From positions 1-61,657 of the forward strand of contig JADNYJ010000214.1 in assembly GCA_015501075.1 (NCBI GenBank): a stretch of DNA of 61,657 nt. The letters are read 5' to 3'. The position numbers and the translations under genes were made by a program. The notes beneath the pieces are model-generated. The model had not been told where the DNA came from, did no database searches, and saw nothing but the letters and a program-made list of their open reading frames with translations. This DNA is from Gymnopilus junonius. Its lineage: Eukaryota > Basidiomycota > Agaricomycetes > Agaricales > Galerinaceae. Of the stretch, positions 12,200 to 22,744 are shown piece after piece. Position 1 is the first letter of the stretch, and each line of letters starts with the position of its first letter.

Positions 12200-13259
12200 C
12201 TGGCGCTCACTGACTAAGAGCGTACTTCACGACCATGGGCAGTTTTGTTCCCGGTGTCTGCCTTCTTTTTCTCCTTTTATGTGTCCTTGATGATGTTTCC
12301 TATATTTTGTCGTGGGAGTTCAGATTCTGGGAGGGTCGGGATAGGGTGGGTATTGATAAGCCTGGTATTCTGCGCTCAATTCTGATCTAATTGGCGATTA
12401 ATAGTATAATATGTGCGTATAACCCTCATTGAAAGATTTCTTCCTTGTTGATTCTTTGCGGTATAGCTTGGGTTTGTTTATCGCACTCTCCTCACTTGTG
12501 GCATTCCACAAGAACTTTTTTTCTTATCGGATTCTTATCTGGTCATACATGACGAGCGTCGGATCTCTGCGGCTCGTAATCGTCATTCCCTTGTTTCCTT
12601 GTTGTCTGAATAGATGTATGGGCGCCACATATGTGGCGCAGTTAGCTCATGTTGACTGACACACTGGTGAATTTTTTGCCTCGACTTTTCACCTTCACTC
12701 TTCTTTGGCACTATTACCTTTCGCTGTCTTGCTCCGTCGTCTGGAAGATGTCAAGAAATGACTTTTTAATGCGGCATCTATAGTCCAAGAGCAGTCAAAC
12801 AAGCGGTTACTTTCATATGTGGCTGGATTCAAACTCAAAGTGTGGCGTTCCGGTTCCGCTTATGGGGGTTTGCTGTGAGTTTCCTTTCTTTTTAATTCAA
12901 CAGTTCTTTTATATTCGCGTCCGCCCCTTGTTCCTTACAGCGTCTACGTGCGGAGGCTTTCTATTGAGGGCGTACTTCCTTGATGGTTATCCGTAGGCGT
13001 AAGGTAGCTTTATGTCCTTTCCTTTTTATTCAGAGATTCCTCATGCCTACGCTTCTTATTTCCGCTCAGCTCAGTATATGGATGTTGTATATCTCCATGT
13101 CCCATGTGGACGATGATGGTACAATAACCATAACCAAGTACGCACCACAAGCTGAGCGGTTTTATTCTCGTATGGTGTTGACTATTACATTCACAGGAGT
13201 GCAAGAACTTTATTACAAATGTGAATAATGGTTCAATATATAATAATCATTGGTGTTAT
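12200..13259. other. Intergenic region
   Basis: About 1 kb. A short plus-strand frame from an ATG at 12235 begins with a signal-peptide-like stretch (MGSFVPGVCLLFLLLCVL) but stops after about 50 codons and cannot be extended convincingly. Nothing else was recognised. Confidence 0.35.
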
Positions 13260-13697
13260 TTAGCTGTTCACTGTTAAAGGGCGTCGATCCAGGTGCTCGC
13301 GCTTGATATGGCCCGTAAGGCTGTTGGCGGGGATCTCATCACCACACGTAGGACATATAACAAGGCCCCTCTTCAGATGCTCCTGCGCGATATGACGTCG
13401 AAGAATTGACATCCCATCGTGTCCCATATTTCTACCTCGCACAAATCCCATAAAGTCACAATTTCCCCAGCGGCAGATGGCCGGAGAGTATTTGCCGACA
13501 CCGTGCGCTGTATGCAAGTGGCGCTCTATTTCTGGGGCACGAATGTCTATCTCTTCGCCACACCCTTCCCATGCGCAAGCAGCTGTGGCATCGGAGTTGA
13601 TGAGCTGGGCGGACTGTGCGATAACTCGTGCATGTATGTAGTTGAGTTCGGAGGATAAGCTCGCGAGGGACATGTCGTTGCTTCTCTGGTTGGCCAT
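13260..13697 (-). CDS. Small protein with three C2H2-type zinc fingers
   Basis: Single-exon gene of 145 residues. Three Cys2-His2 pairs are visible: C41/C46 with H60/H65, C75/C80 with H102/H107, and C115/C118 with H130/H135. The first two fingers have a four-residue gap between cysteines (CAWEGC, CRWGNC) and the second a long loop, so they are non-classical; the third (CPTC) is closer to standard. Likely nuclear and nucleic-acid binding by inference. A TATA box lies about 100 bases upstream. Short single-exon genes of this type are common in agarics, and no target is known. Confidence 0.75.
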   Translation of the reverse strand: MANQRSNDMSLASLSSELNYIHARVIAQSAQLINSDATAACAWEGCGEEIDIRAPEIERHLHTAHGVGKYSPAICRWGNCDFMGFVRGRNMGHDGMSILRRHIAQEHLKRGLVICPTCGDEIPANSLTGHIKREHLDRRPLTVNS

Positions 13698-13795
13698 TGA
13701 GTGGGAACTTATGGTTGGAGATGACTAGGAACTTTTTTGGGTGGCCGGGGATGGTGGGAATGAGGTGATGGAGAGATAGATACAAAATGTGCTGC

Positions 13796-13802
13796 TTTTA
13801 TA
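13796..13802 (-). promoter_or_regulatory. TATA box of the C2H2 gene
   Basis: On the minus strand the sequence reads CCTATAAAAGC, about 100 bases upstream of the ATG at 13697. Confidence 0.5.
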
Positions 13803-14405
13803 GGCCTTTGGTGGAGGGCCATAATCCAGACGAAGCGGGGTTGTCTCCGAACCACTATTACGGAATTGTGTAGGCTGGTGGTCCGCTATTATTTACCCGG
13901 TATTGTCCTCAATTTAAAATTGAAGAAAGGGAAAAATGAATTGCATGAGATAATAACATCAGTCAGGCCCACTTTCCTTCGTTCAGTAGATATTTTACAG
14001 CACAACTTGGAACAAAATGGGCAATTACTCTAATAATGGTAATTGGGACTGGTGGAGCGAGGACAACAAGAAACACTCTTCTGCAGATGGGACTGACAAC
14101 GTTCAATAGACAATCCGAGATAAATAATGGATGAATAACAATTGAGGAGGCCATATATTTCTTGTCGCCACTTAACCACTTTCCATGTATTGTTTTTTTT
14201 TTCATTCAAATTATAGGTATCTGGCTGAAATGCAGCGCCTTCGAAGGGAAATGCCAGGCGAAAAGCTTAGGGTCAGGCCAGCACGCAATGGTGAGCTGAT
14301 GTAGCCAGCTGCCGAGTCCAGGAATAGGCAGGGTACCCAGTCCGCCCAAAGTTTTAAATCAGCATTCACACGCCTCGGAAGTTACCACAGACAGATGATG
14401 CCAAT

Positions 14406-15148
14406 CAACTGTCGAGGACGTTCCGTATTTCGAGAGTCCGCCCCTCCGCACAGTCCGCACGTCCGCACGTCCGCACTTGGTTGCTTACACAACAATCACG
14501 CCTGCCGCGCCACACCCATAATTTCATTGCCCCCAGAGTCTCTCGTCCTCCCTATTTAGTATCCAAGACAGCTTTAATATGTAAATAGCATATATATATA
14601 ATTTATAATTTATCTGTTCCTATAAGTTGGAAATCAAAATGAAAACTGAAGTGCGAATGTTAATGCGGCGCGCATTTGAGAAAAAAAAGGGTCTTATACC
14701 GATAATTTCAAGGTGATACATGTATTACCGTGGGCGATGGGGCACAAAAATATGGATCAAATGCATTTTTGTTCTGCCATCCCACCCTGATGCTCCAGAC
14801 AGATGCATCGCTGGAGGCCGTTGAGTGCAGTTCTGCCCGCTCAGTTGCAACCTGAGATCAATGTTGACAAACCGTCACAAGCCTTTCAAAAATTCTTGCT
14901 TAATTAATATATTTATATAATACCGGCACCTGCCAAAAAACCACAAAGGCGGGCAAAAGACACCCACAAAATCTCTTGTATTTTGCGGTCAAAACGCAGG
15001 CGATGCGTCGAGGACAGGGTGACGCGCTAATCACGAGAGGTGACAGCCACGATCGTCACATCCGCTTTGGGATATTTGTCAGCCTCGTGCGGACGTGCAG
15101 ACGAGCGGAGGGGCGGACTCTCGAAATTCGGAACCTTCTGCAACTGTC
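14406..15148. mobile_element. hAT-like non-autonomous transposon (MITE) with 8-bp target duplication
   Basis: CAACTGTC at 14406-14413 and again at 15141-15148 flank a 727-base element. Its arms are inverted repeats: 14421-14468 against 15087-15133, including a shared core TTTCGAGAGTCCGCCCCTCC. The outermost bases read CAGAAGGTTCCG at the right end (minus strand) and GAGGACGTTCCG at the left. An 8-bp duplication with CAG-type ends is the hAT hallmark. The interior is AT-rich with no open frame of note, so it would need a transposase supplied elsewhere. The left arm also carries a threefold GTCCGCAC subrepeat at 14453-14476. Confidence 0.72.
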
Positions 15149-15435
15149 AAGAATCCGAAGCCTTCCGAGTGGAAGCACGTCAGCTTTGAACGATCGACAT
15201 TACTTCCTCCCTTTCAACCAGATCTTTGTCTCTTTTGCGATTCACGATCTCTATGTAACATCCGCCCTTGCACTCCACCATCACTGATGGTTTGAGAATC
15301 CCCTTCCTCGAGCCTTTATTATGTGTCGCACCTCAGCAATGCTGTCAAGCAGTTTAGTTAGCGACAGTGACAGACCTTGTAGTACCGTCGTAGATATTGA
15401 TTTTATAGGTGCGTTTTTCTTCGGATCGTTCCTTT

Positions 15436-15830
15436 GGTGGAAGGTAAAGTACCTGGTATAGATGCACTCCATTGTCGAAGACCCTCTGTGCGAGGCACAC
15501 AGGTACGAGTTCTGAAATTGATATGCAAATGCTGCTCGCCAACCATTTTCTGAGCCTGGACCCCATGAATTTGCGAGAGAAGTGCCAGTCGATGTCCGGG
15601 GGAGCCAGTATTGAAAGACAACGAAACCAAGTCAAAAGGTACATTTTTTTCAGACTATTCCTTTAGCAGAAATTGCAGTACTCGATACAGATAGATTTCA
15701 TTTTGAAGACTCTCAATGCAAGGCATGCCGTCGCAAGTTCTGAAAATGATATGCAACCGCTGTTTGTCCGTCGTATTCTGGACGTGTTGAACTTTTGAGA
15801 GACGCGAATTCGAAAGGCAACGCCTCGGGC
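15436..15830. repeat. Diverged direct duplication, two units of about 160 bases
   Basis: Units at roughly 15436-15590 and 15664-15830 align with many substitutions. Read on the minus strand both encode a related peptide (CISISELVPVCLAQRVF in one, CISFSELATACLALRVF in the other). They may be duplicated exons of a lost or unrecognised minus-strand gene. No complete gene could be built. Confidence 0.5.
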
Positions 15831-15944
15831 ATAGCAGCCAGAGCTGCAGGTCTTCAAACTCAAGGAGAATCAAGTCTGTTTCTGCTCGTAAGCCCTCTTT
15901 CCAAAGTCTCCCCTCCTTCCTGGTTTCTGGCACTTACGCATTAC

Positions 15945-16668
15945 ATGCCTTTCGATATCGCCGTTCCAGTGGACTTGGCCTATACGACCCAGGTAACTAT
16001 ATCCTTGCACCCCCTATCCATATATGTGCTGACCGTTTTTTTCGTTTACAGGCTGTTCCTCTAATAGTTCCTGCTCTTGATAATTCGACCGCCAGGGTAT
16101 GATGTTCAGTCTCTTTCTATATATCCTCAAAGTTTCTAATTCCTCGAAAGGTTCAGACACGACACTTGGCTCACACGCCCGAGCAGGCTAAGCAGGTCTC
16201 TCAACTTTACGCAGAATCTAGTGAAACTCGCCGCCATTTTACCAAAGGTGATGCGAGCAGCCAGCGTCAAGCACGGCAATTATTGGAGCAACTTGGCCTC
16301 GATGAGGAATCCCGTTCTTCGTTGGAAAGTCATTGGAATGTTCAATGGAGTACAAGTTGGAATGTCGAGGATGGAGACAAGCGAAGGCGCATTTTGTTTC
16401 AATGGTATAACTTAGCGTGGCTTCTCGAGCATGCTTTTGTAGTACTACTTTTTCAATACTAATCATTTTCGAAAGTGCATGTGGTTATGATCCTAAGGCT
16501 AGGCAAGAACGCGAACAGAAGAAACAATCCTTAGCCACTTCAAGCACGAAAACATGGGAGCGACGTGTCCCATTCGACTTCACTGGCTGCATTGCACATG
16601 CCGAGATTGTTGAACGAGTTAGCGATGGTGAAATAACGCGGAATCTGAGTCACCATCGCAGGCGATGA
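15945..16668 (+). CDS. Unrecognised protein, possibly a truncated family member
   Basis: Four exons (15945-15992, 16052-16096, 16151-16404, 16476-16668) with GT-AG introns and matching phases give 179 residues. The start MPFDIAVPVDLAYTTQ is followed by a charged helical middle and CACGYDPKARQ, then VPFDFTGCIAHAEIVERVSD. This last motif recalls a large family of long basidiomycete proteins I cannot name; here the frame stops about 20 residues after it, so the gene may be the N-terminal part of a longer ancestor. Its last 50 bases overlap the convergent gene 16619-17904. Confidence 0.5.
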
Positions 16669-17904
16669 TATGGGAACCAAGGTAACTAGCGAGAAAGTAG
16701 CAACGACACTTGCCACAAATTTCTACATACCCATGCATATCGGAAGAATAGATACCATTTCCTGCCAGTCGAGCTAAGAGCTCACGCTCTCGCGTCAGTC
16801 TATCAGAGTCAGGCCCAGCATCACTAAGATGAGACAGGCCAGCAATGGCATTCGAGGATTGCGAGGTCCCTCCTCCCGCGGAAACATTGAAAGGAACCTG
16901 AGAAGGTTCGACCGCATCGCCAGCCGCCGCAGGGAGGGTCACAGATCCCACGACTTTCTTACGGCGGCGCGTCTTTGTGCGAGAACGTAGTGGAGCTGTG
17001 ATAGACTTGCTGACATCACCAGCATCTTCATCGAGTTGGGCGTGAGAGCGAGACCATCCGGAGCGAGGATACGGAGACATTGCATGTGCACCTGGGGTTG
17101 GCATAGGTGCAGAGATCGACCTCGGAACTGATCAAGGTATCAGTATTTCAAAGCGCCATAAGATAATACAAGGCATCGTACCATGGCGAGGGTAATGAGC
17201 CCTGGAAGGCAGTTGCCCTCCCGAGGGAACACCAGCCAGCTGAAGAACTGATGGGTAATCAATCCGATGTTCACCACAGTACCCCTCAAAATATGGTCCT
17301 TGAATTGGCGCCGCATTTAAGAGAAAATCTGCAAGAATAGTGCCCATTGAAGGCAAGGAACCGCTAGCTGAAAGCGAGCAGTTAGCAAATTTGGAAACAA
17401 CACAATATATGGTATACATACCAGTGGTGGGCAAGTTCGGGTAGCTTGAAAAAAGGGTCACCGTCTTCGCCAGTGTCGTCAAGTTCACTAAAGTTTTATG
17501 GTGAGAAATGAGCGGACAGAAACGGAGAGATACTCACAGGAAAACTGGCATGCAGACGGAAATTTATGACAGAACGCAAAGATGTCGCCACTGAGAGCTT
17601 CGACAATCTGCGTGGACACTGAGGTACCCAGCAAAAGACTACAGAAACATGGCCAATGAAGGCCTCGAGAATGCAGCCAATTTTTTATGCCAGAGGGCAC
17701 AATAGGCCATCCGTCAAGAGTTGTCGGCCTATCGAAAATATGTGAGGTAATGCTAGACCCAAATGGCATTGGCACACACCATGCAATTACAACGTGTTGA
17801 CCAGCAGTTGGGCTATAGATGACAAGCTCATTGCTTGAGGATTGGAAGAAAACACAATCAGCAAAAGGATTGGGAAGGAGGTCACGAAGGTTCCACCTGG
17901 ACAT
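16619..17904 (-). CDS. Unrecognised multi-exon protein with a C-terminal Cys motif
   Basis: Four exons on the minus strand: 17538-17904, 17422-17487, 17182-17367 and 16619-17127, giving 375 residues in consistent phase. The first exon is aromatic and hydrophobic. The middle of the last exon is basic (KTRRRKKVVG), a possible nuclear targeting stretch. The end carries YVEICGKCRCYFLASYLG and HIIACDGD, a short Cys-rich motif. I do not recognise the family. Further exons may lie upstream of 17904. It converges with, and overlaps by 50 bases, the gene at 15945-16668. Confidence 0.5.
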
Positions 17905-18988
17905 GGTTTACCAGGCATTGTGAGAAAAGGGCAGGGGTGGCGATGGGTCAAAGCAGCTCGCCAAAGGGGTTCAAGTATTCAAAGAAAAGACACAGACTTA
18001 TGAGGTGCACTAAGCAATGAAATTGAAAAAGCGAAATATTCCTGTTCAAAATGGGCAGCAATTAGTACTAATCAAGTTGAGATATAGAGTAAGACATACT
18101 TTCAGCATTCATTTTGATAAAAAACTACTCAAACAACTGGTTAAAAAATAGATAAAGCTGTAGCCATTCCCAAAAAAAAAAGGGAAAGGTATGAACTGGA
18201 TTCGCAAATGCAGGAATGACTTGAACGGATTCGCAAATTTGACAAAGTCATCATTGTGACAGTAATACATGTAACGGCCAGCCTCAAGATCACAGGAATC
18301 ACGATTCAATCTAGGAAGTGGGAGGACGCTGATGGACATGTCGATCAGCATGATGTGGAAGCATACACTTTGATGACGGAACGTGGATGAGATGAAATGA
18401 TGGAAGTTCGAAACCTGGAAAAGCTTATGTAAAACTTTGGGCGGACTGGGTTTCGAATAGGCATCGGGCTCTGAATCGGAGCCATCAAGGTCTAACGCAC
18501 GGACCACCGCGTTTTCTCTTCTCCCCCGTGTCGCGTCCGTTGTCCGCCCCATACCCCACTTAAGCTTACATCCCTGGACGTACTTGTGCTCTACGCTCCG
18601 ATGCCTCACTCTCACTCTCATTGTTCCAGCCTTCTGTTACAGAACTTCAGTGCTTGTGACTCGGGCAAATGCCGCTGAAATACCCTTCTGGGTATACAAC
18701 TACCTGGACTATCGTCTTTTATTCTTTCTTTCTTTGATCTCCGTTTTCATTTTTCAAAGTTTGCCGTACATCTTCTCAGAGACTCTTCATTCATCAGGAC
18801 AGTGTGGATGGAATAACTTCCTGATTCGCTTTTCCGTGGAAGAGCACGAGGATGGAGTAACGGCGTGCATATAATAGCTGCCGAGTGGTCTGGGACCTTG
18901 GGGATTTTTCATTGTTGACTTTCCCTTCTGTGTAACTCCTCTTGAGTTTATCTTTTCCGTGGGCTTCCTTGGTTACATAGAACATCCT
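17905..18988. other. Gene-poor region
   Basis: A 170-codon minus-strand frame (18109-18621) covers much of it. Its middle (LNRDSCDLEAGRYMYYCH) looks protein-like, but I cannot join it to the gene at 16619-17904. No other feature was seen. Confidence 0.3.
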
Positions 18989-19762
18989 TCATTCTGCAAT
19001 GACGGGTTGGGTGAATGAGTGATTGATACGGGCGCGAGTTTGGAGATCGTCTGACGGGTTACGGACGGCTTGGATTTGGCAGTACGTGCTCGCGAAGACG
19101 AGGTGGGTGGAGGTGGTTGTCGTAACCAAGTCGACGTCGAAGATCTCCCGAGAGAAAGGGGCGTGGTATAATGCCAGACGCACTGCGAGCTTGTATATGA
19201 CATGTCCCTCCGCCGGGGTGGAAAGCCACAGTCTGAGTCCAGCTATAGTAGCCGTGGATCCGAAAGGGAGCAGATCCTCCGAGTTTTGCGGCCACAATTT
19301 TTTCCCGCTAGTCGTGGTGCCGTTGTAGAACTTGTCCCGTGCAAGATTGGAAATAGCGAGGATGAGGCATGTAGAGATAGTAGATACGACATCGTATACA
19401 TAACCAGCGACCTGAAAGATCACCCTCCCGGTAGGTCGCGATCTGTTGGAAAAATGAGGGGTCTTCCGAGGTCGATTAAAGGTGCAGCGGCTGTGAGTCA
19501 AGTGCTCCATCATCGCCATCCAGTCCTCCACGTTCTGGTTCAGAGTTATAAACTTGATTCCAGCTCGCAGGAACTCGGGGTGGGATCTTGCGAATTTGAC
19601 CTTTTCGGAGTGAGATGGGCGGGCCTCGAGAGCTTGATCGATGCGATTGGCTGCAATGTACATTCTCCTGGTGCATGCATCAGCTCTCGAAGGATTTCTT
19701 AGGGTGGACGTTAAAAAGTCCACCACTGCTGAGATGGATATGACATTTACCTTCTACGTCCA
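18989..19762 (-). pseudogene. MYND-family relic, copy 3 (both ends lost)
   Basis: Minus-strand paralogue of the genes at 183 and 2119, open from about 19762 to a stop at 18989. It matches their N-terminal half (RMYIAANRIDQALEA, FLRAGIKFITLNQ, KLWPQNSEDLLPFG, KLAVRLALYHAPFS) but ends just after FTQPVIAE, before the second half and the MYND finger. There is no ATG: the homologous frame meets a TAG a few codons upstream of the conserved start region. The kinase relic (19830-20460) abuts it on the same strand. It is best read as a truncated pseudogene. Confidence 0.8.
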
Positions 19763-19829
19763 ATTTCGTCTGACTTGTCTCGTAGCTCATCCTCTTGCCA
19801 GGGTTTTCATATTACTGCTGGATCTGTTA

Positions 19830-20460
19830 AAGGCCTTGAAAGCCCGTAAAGTGAGCGAAATGATTTATAGCCACATTAGAGAGTTTGATATCCTAGAGGA
19901 TTACATTTTTAAAAATTTGTTTGACTGGCAGAAGGACCTGAGACTCACGCCATGACTAATGTTGTGTTCGTGCAAAAATGCCCAAGCCTAACCGCATCAT
20001 TCAGTTAGAAATAAAATACTTGTTAAAATCTTTACTCATTGAATGCATGATGTCGACCACTTCACATGCTCTTTCCAATGTCGTATGGCGAACAACGATT
20101 CCCCATCTTTATAAAGTCAAGTTGCGCGTCTTTTCAAACCAAGCTTTTTCTATGCACCTGGGCATGATAACAAACCAAAAGCCTTTAATGGGCAAAATTC
20201 CAGTACAGACATTATACAATTCTCTCTGAGAATATCCAGGTGTTGTTCTTTCAGGAAGCGTAGAATATAATACTCATCAGTATCATCGGGGATGACCGTA
20301 TCGTGGTAAGCGTGTGGATAGTTGGCATCCTGGAATTTTTTAAAAGGCAAGGAAGGAACCACTCAGGTAGAGGATTCAACCCGTTGATACAGAGTATATC
20401 TATGACCCTTGAACCACTGGATTGTTTTAGGCAAGTCCCAGAAATTCTGTCGAGCATGCA
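19830..20460 (-). pseudogene. Kinase-like relic, partial tandem copy
   Basis: Lies downstream of, and is related to, the gene at 20949-22486. Reading 5' to 3' on the minus strand: FWDLPKTIQWFKGHRYTLYQ matches FWNSVETRNWFKDHGYTLYE; then a stop; then FQDANYPHAYHDT; then directly DDTDEYYILRFLKEQHLDIL. The junction omits the intron and the part of the next exon that carries the VAIK-type lysine. The catalytic-loop exon survives as DIKLSNVAINHFA, then the homology ends at about 19830. The copy has stops, lacks the lysine and lacks the C-lobe. Confidence 0.75.
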
Positions 20461-20948
20461 TCTCGGCTCCTGAAATGTCTCCTTTGAAGAACGTGAATGG
20501 TAGTCCGATTGGAGGGACCTGAGGGGAAGTCATATGGCTTTTTTTTTTGTAGAATGAACACTTACCCCCATGTTTGTTCAGTGGTCAAATATCAAAGAGC
20601 GAGTACTTCGTTGAATTCAGATTTATGTAAAAGTAATTGTTCTCATGGTTCAACATCGTTGAATTCTTGGTCATGCATTTCGTTGTTGATTCAGTAAGGC
20701 AGGACAAGCAGATGCAGGTAACGTTAACGGAACTGTAGGGTAAAAATTTCCCAACTTTAATCATTGCGCATAATTTACTAACCATGAACATTAATTCCGA
20801 GCCCTTGGCTAATCTACTTTCTTGTACCACGGATTCCATGTATTATTATAGCATAAATACAATATGGCCTTCAGTGAAGCGATAAGGACTCGCATTTTCA
20901 AGTGTTTCGTTGATCAAAATTAAACTGCGACAGTAAATAGACATTCTA
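20461..20948. other. Spacer between kinase copies
   Basis: About 490 bases of AT-rich DNA. A few words (for example near 20640-20690) resemble the third exon of the intact copy, but too weakly to call. Confidence 0.3.
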
Positions 20949-22486
20949 TCACCAACTATAGATGAATTTCGAGAAGAACCAGCGGACATGAGCAACAACA
21001 TGGTAGATCCATGTTCGTCGGCAAAGATATCGGATAACTTGCATGGTCCATGGAATGGGAGGCTCCTTGTAGGATGCCCATTTCTTGGCAAAATCTGGAG
21101 GAACTAACACCCATCGATCATATTTATAATAAAAATTAGTGCGAAACCGTCTGCCAATGGTTTGCTGAATTTCAGCTTCTGTCAAGTGAGAATACATGTC
21201 CTCAAAAAACTGAAGAGCCTCAGAAGCCGTAAAGCGGTTCTCCAAGTTTCGGGTGGTCATCTTGTCCAACAGAGGTGCCAAGAAAGGAACTTGTCCACAC
21301 AAATGCTTATCGACAGCAGTTAGATGATGAGGTAAATTTTTAAAATTAAAATGAGGCACACCTGAAACTCAGAACAGAATTCCACGCCCATAGCCCCTAC
21401 ATCGAGCACGAATGGGTTAAAATAGAACTCCCCCTGAGCAGTATCCATTGTGCGATTGAAAGAACCCCATGAATGTTGATAGGGTAGTCTACACGACATG
21501 CGGTCCATTTCAGGGGACAACATGGTGGAATAGTCAAAATCGAACATGGCGTAGGAAAGTAGACGCTTTTCCCGAAGCGCCGGTCGTACATTGTTCCCTA
21601 TATACAGCGTGAAGTCGGCGAAATGATTAACAGCTATGTTGCTAAGTTTGATATCCTGAAACTCCTTTAAAACCTGAACAAGGAGGTGAAGAGAAGGACT
21701 CACCCCGTGACTTATATTGTTCGCATGCAAAAAGGCTAGAGCCTGAACAGGTCAAGCTCAGAGGGACATTATCGTCCAGACAAGGATAGAGATAACCTAC
21801 TTTAAGCATAGAATGCATGATATCCAGAACCTCATGCATTCTATTCAATGCTGGATAATGGATAGATGTTCCCCACCTTGCAAAGATTCAAGTTAAGTAT
21901 AAAGATCTTTAAATATTTATCTACGCACCTCGGCATAATGGGCAACCAGAAACCTTCAATAGGCAACAACTCGAAGATAGGCATTATACAATGCTCCTTC
22001 AGAACATCTAGGCTCTGACCATTCAGGAAGCTCAGGATACGATACTCATCGGTACCAACGGGAACTATCTTTATGGCAATGTGGTGATTCTGAAGATCCT
22101 GGGCAAATGCTACCTTGCCCTGTAGTCGATAATTAAGACAGCTTCCATTTCTCTTGTAAAGGTGAGTAGTCTCATACCTGGAAGTCGGACACAGCAAGAG
22201 GCTTTATTTCTTCTGTTACCCTTTCTGCGTCATGGTAAGCATAGGGATAGTTGGCCTCTTGAAATTCTTCGTAAGGCAGGCGAGGCACAAATCGGGAAGA
22301 CATCTCGGATTTATAGTCGTCCATGACGCGTTCATATAAGGTGTATCCATGATCCTTGAACCAGTTTCTCGTTTCAACTGAATTCCAAAACTTTCGTCGT
22401 GCCACCACTTCCGTTTCATCGATATCACGGTCTTTTCTGAAGTGAACGTCAATTGCAATGAGGAAACCTACAAAACAAATGAACAA
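20949..22486 (-). CDS. Protein kinase-like protein (HGD/DFD type)
   Basis: Six exons: 22178-22486, 21929-22119, 21801-21876, 21704-21742, 21362-21655 and 20949-21305, joined in consistent phase to about 421 residues. Kinase landmarks: HIAIKIV with the ATP-anchoring lysine; LAFLHANNISHG joined to DIKLSNIAVNHF, making an HGDIKLSN catalytic loop in place of HRD; MFDFDYS in place of DFG; and LPYQHSWGSF followed by VLDVGAMGVEF, an F-helix-like DVGA. The C-terminal exon continues past the kinase fold (DRWVLVPPDF, HVRWFFSKFIYSW). Agarics carry large families with this HGD/DFD pattern. Whether it phosphorylates anything is unclear, but K and both D residues are present. The 5' end is not settled: the frame begins without an ATG near 22486, so a first exon may be missing or lost. 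Confidence 0.72.
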
Positions 22487-22668
22487 AAAAACTTTCGAGA
22501 ATAAAACACGTTGCGCCTACGACTACCATTCTATCTTGACTGTGAGTGGCGAAGTTGAAGGTTGAACATGCTCTTTCTCACGGGTGTGTTCCCTTTGTGA
22601 TACATTATTACGTAACGACTATTAATATTTATCAGTTATGTTTTGGTTATGTCGACACAATCACTCAG

Positions 22669-22744
22669 AAGCTTTTTTGGCCCGTAGCGGAGCGACGGTG
22701 GGCTCGCTTCGCTCAATCTCCCGCTACGCTCGGCCAAAAAGCTT
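22669..22744. repeat. GC-rich imperfect palindrome
   Basis: The left arm AAGCTTTTTTGGCC with GTAGCGG (22669-22690) pairs with the right arm at 22720-22744 (CCCGCTAC, then GGCCAAAAAGCTT), with a loop containing GGCTCGCTTCGCT. It stands out from AT-rich surroundings and could be a small dispersed palindromic element. Confidence 0.5.

Larger units (their letters stand above)
13698..15944. other. Gene-free region holding a MITE and a direct duplication
   Basis: No gene supported. The centre is the hAT-like element at 14406-15148; the right part contains a diverged direct duplication at 15436-15830. The remainder is AT-rich. Confidence 0.45.

Noticed and set aside
14453..14476. Threefold GTCCGCAC repeat as a CRISPR-like array
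   Set aside because: Units are adjacent with no spacers and belong to the MITE arm; the genome is eukaryotic.
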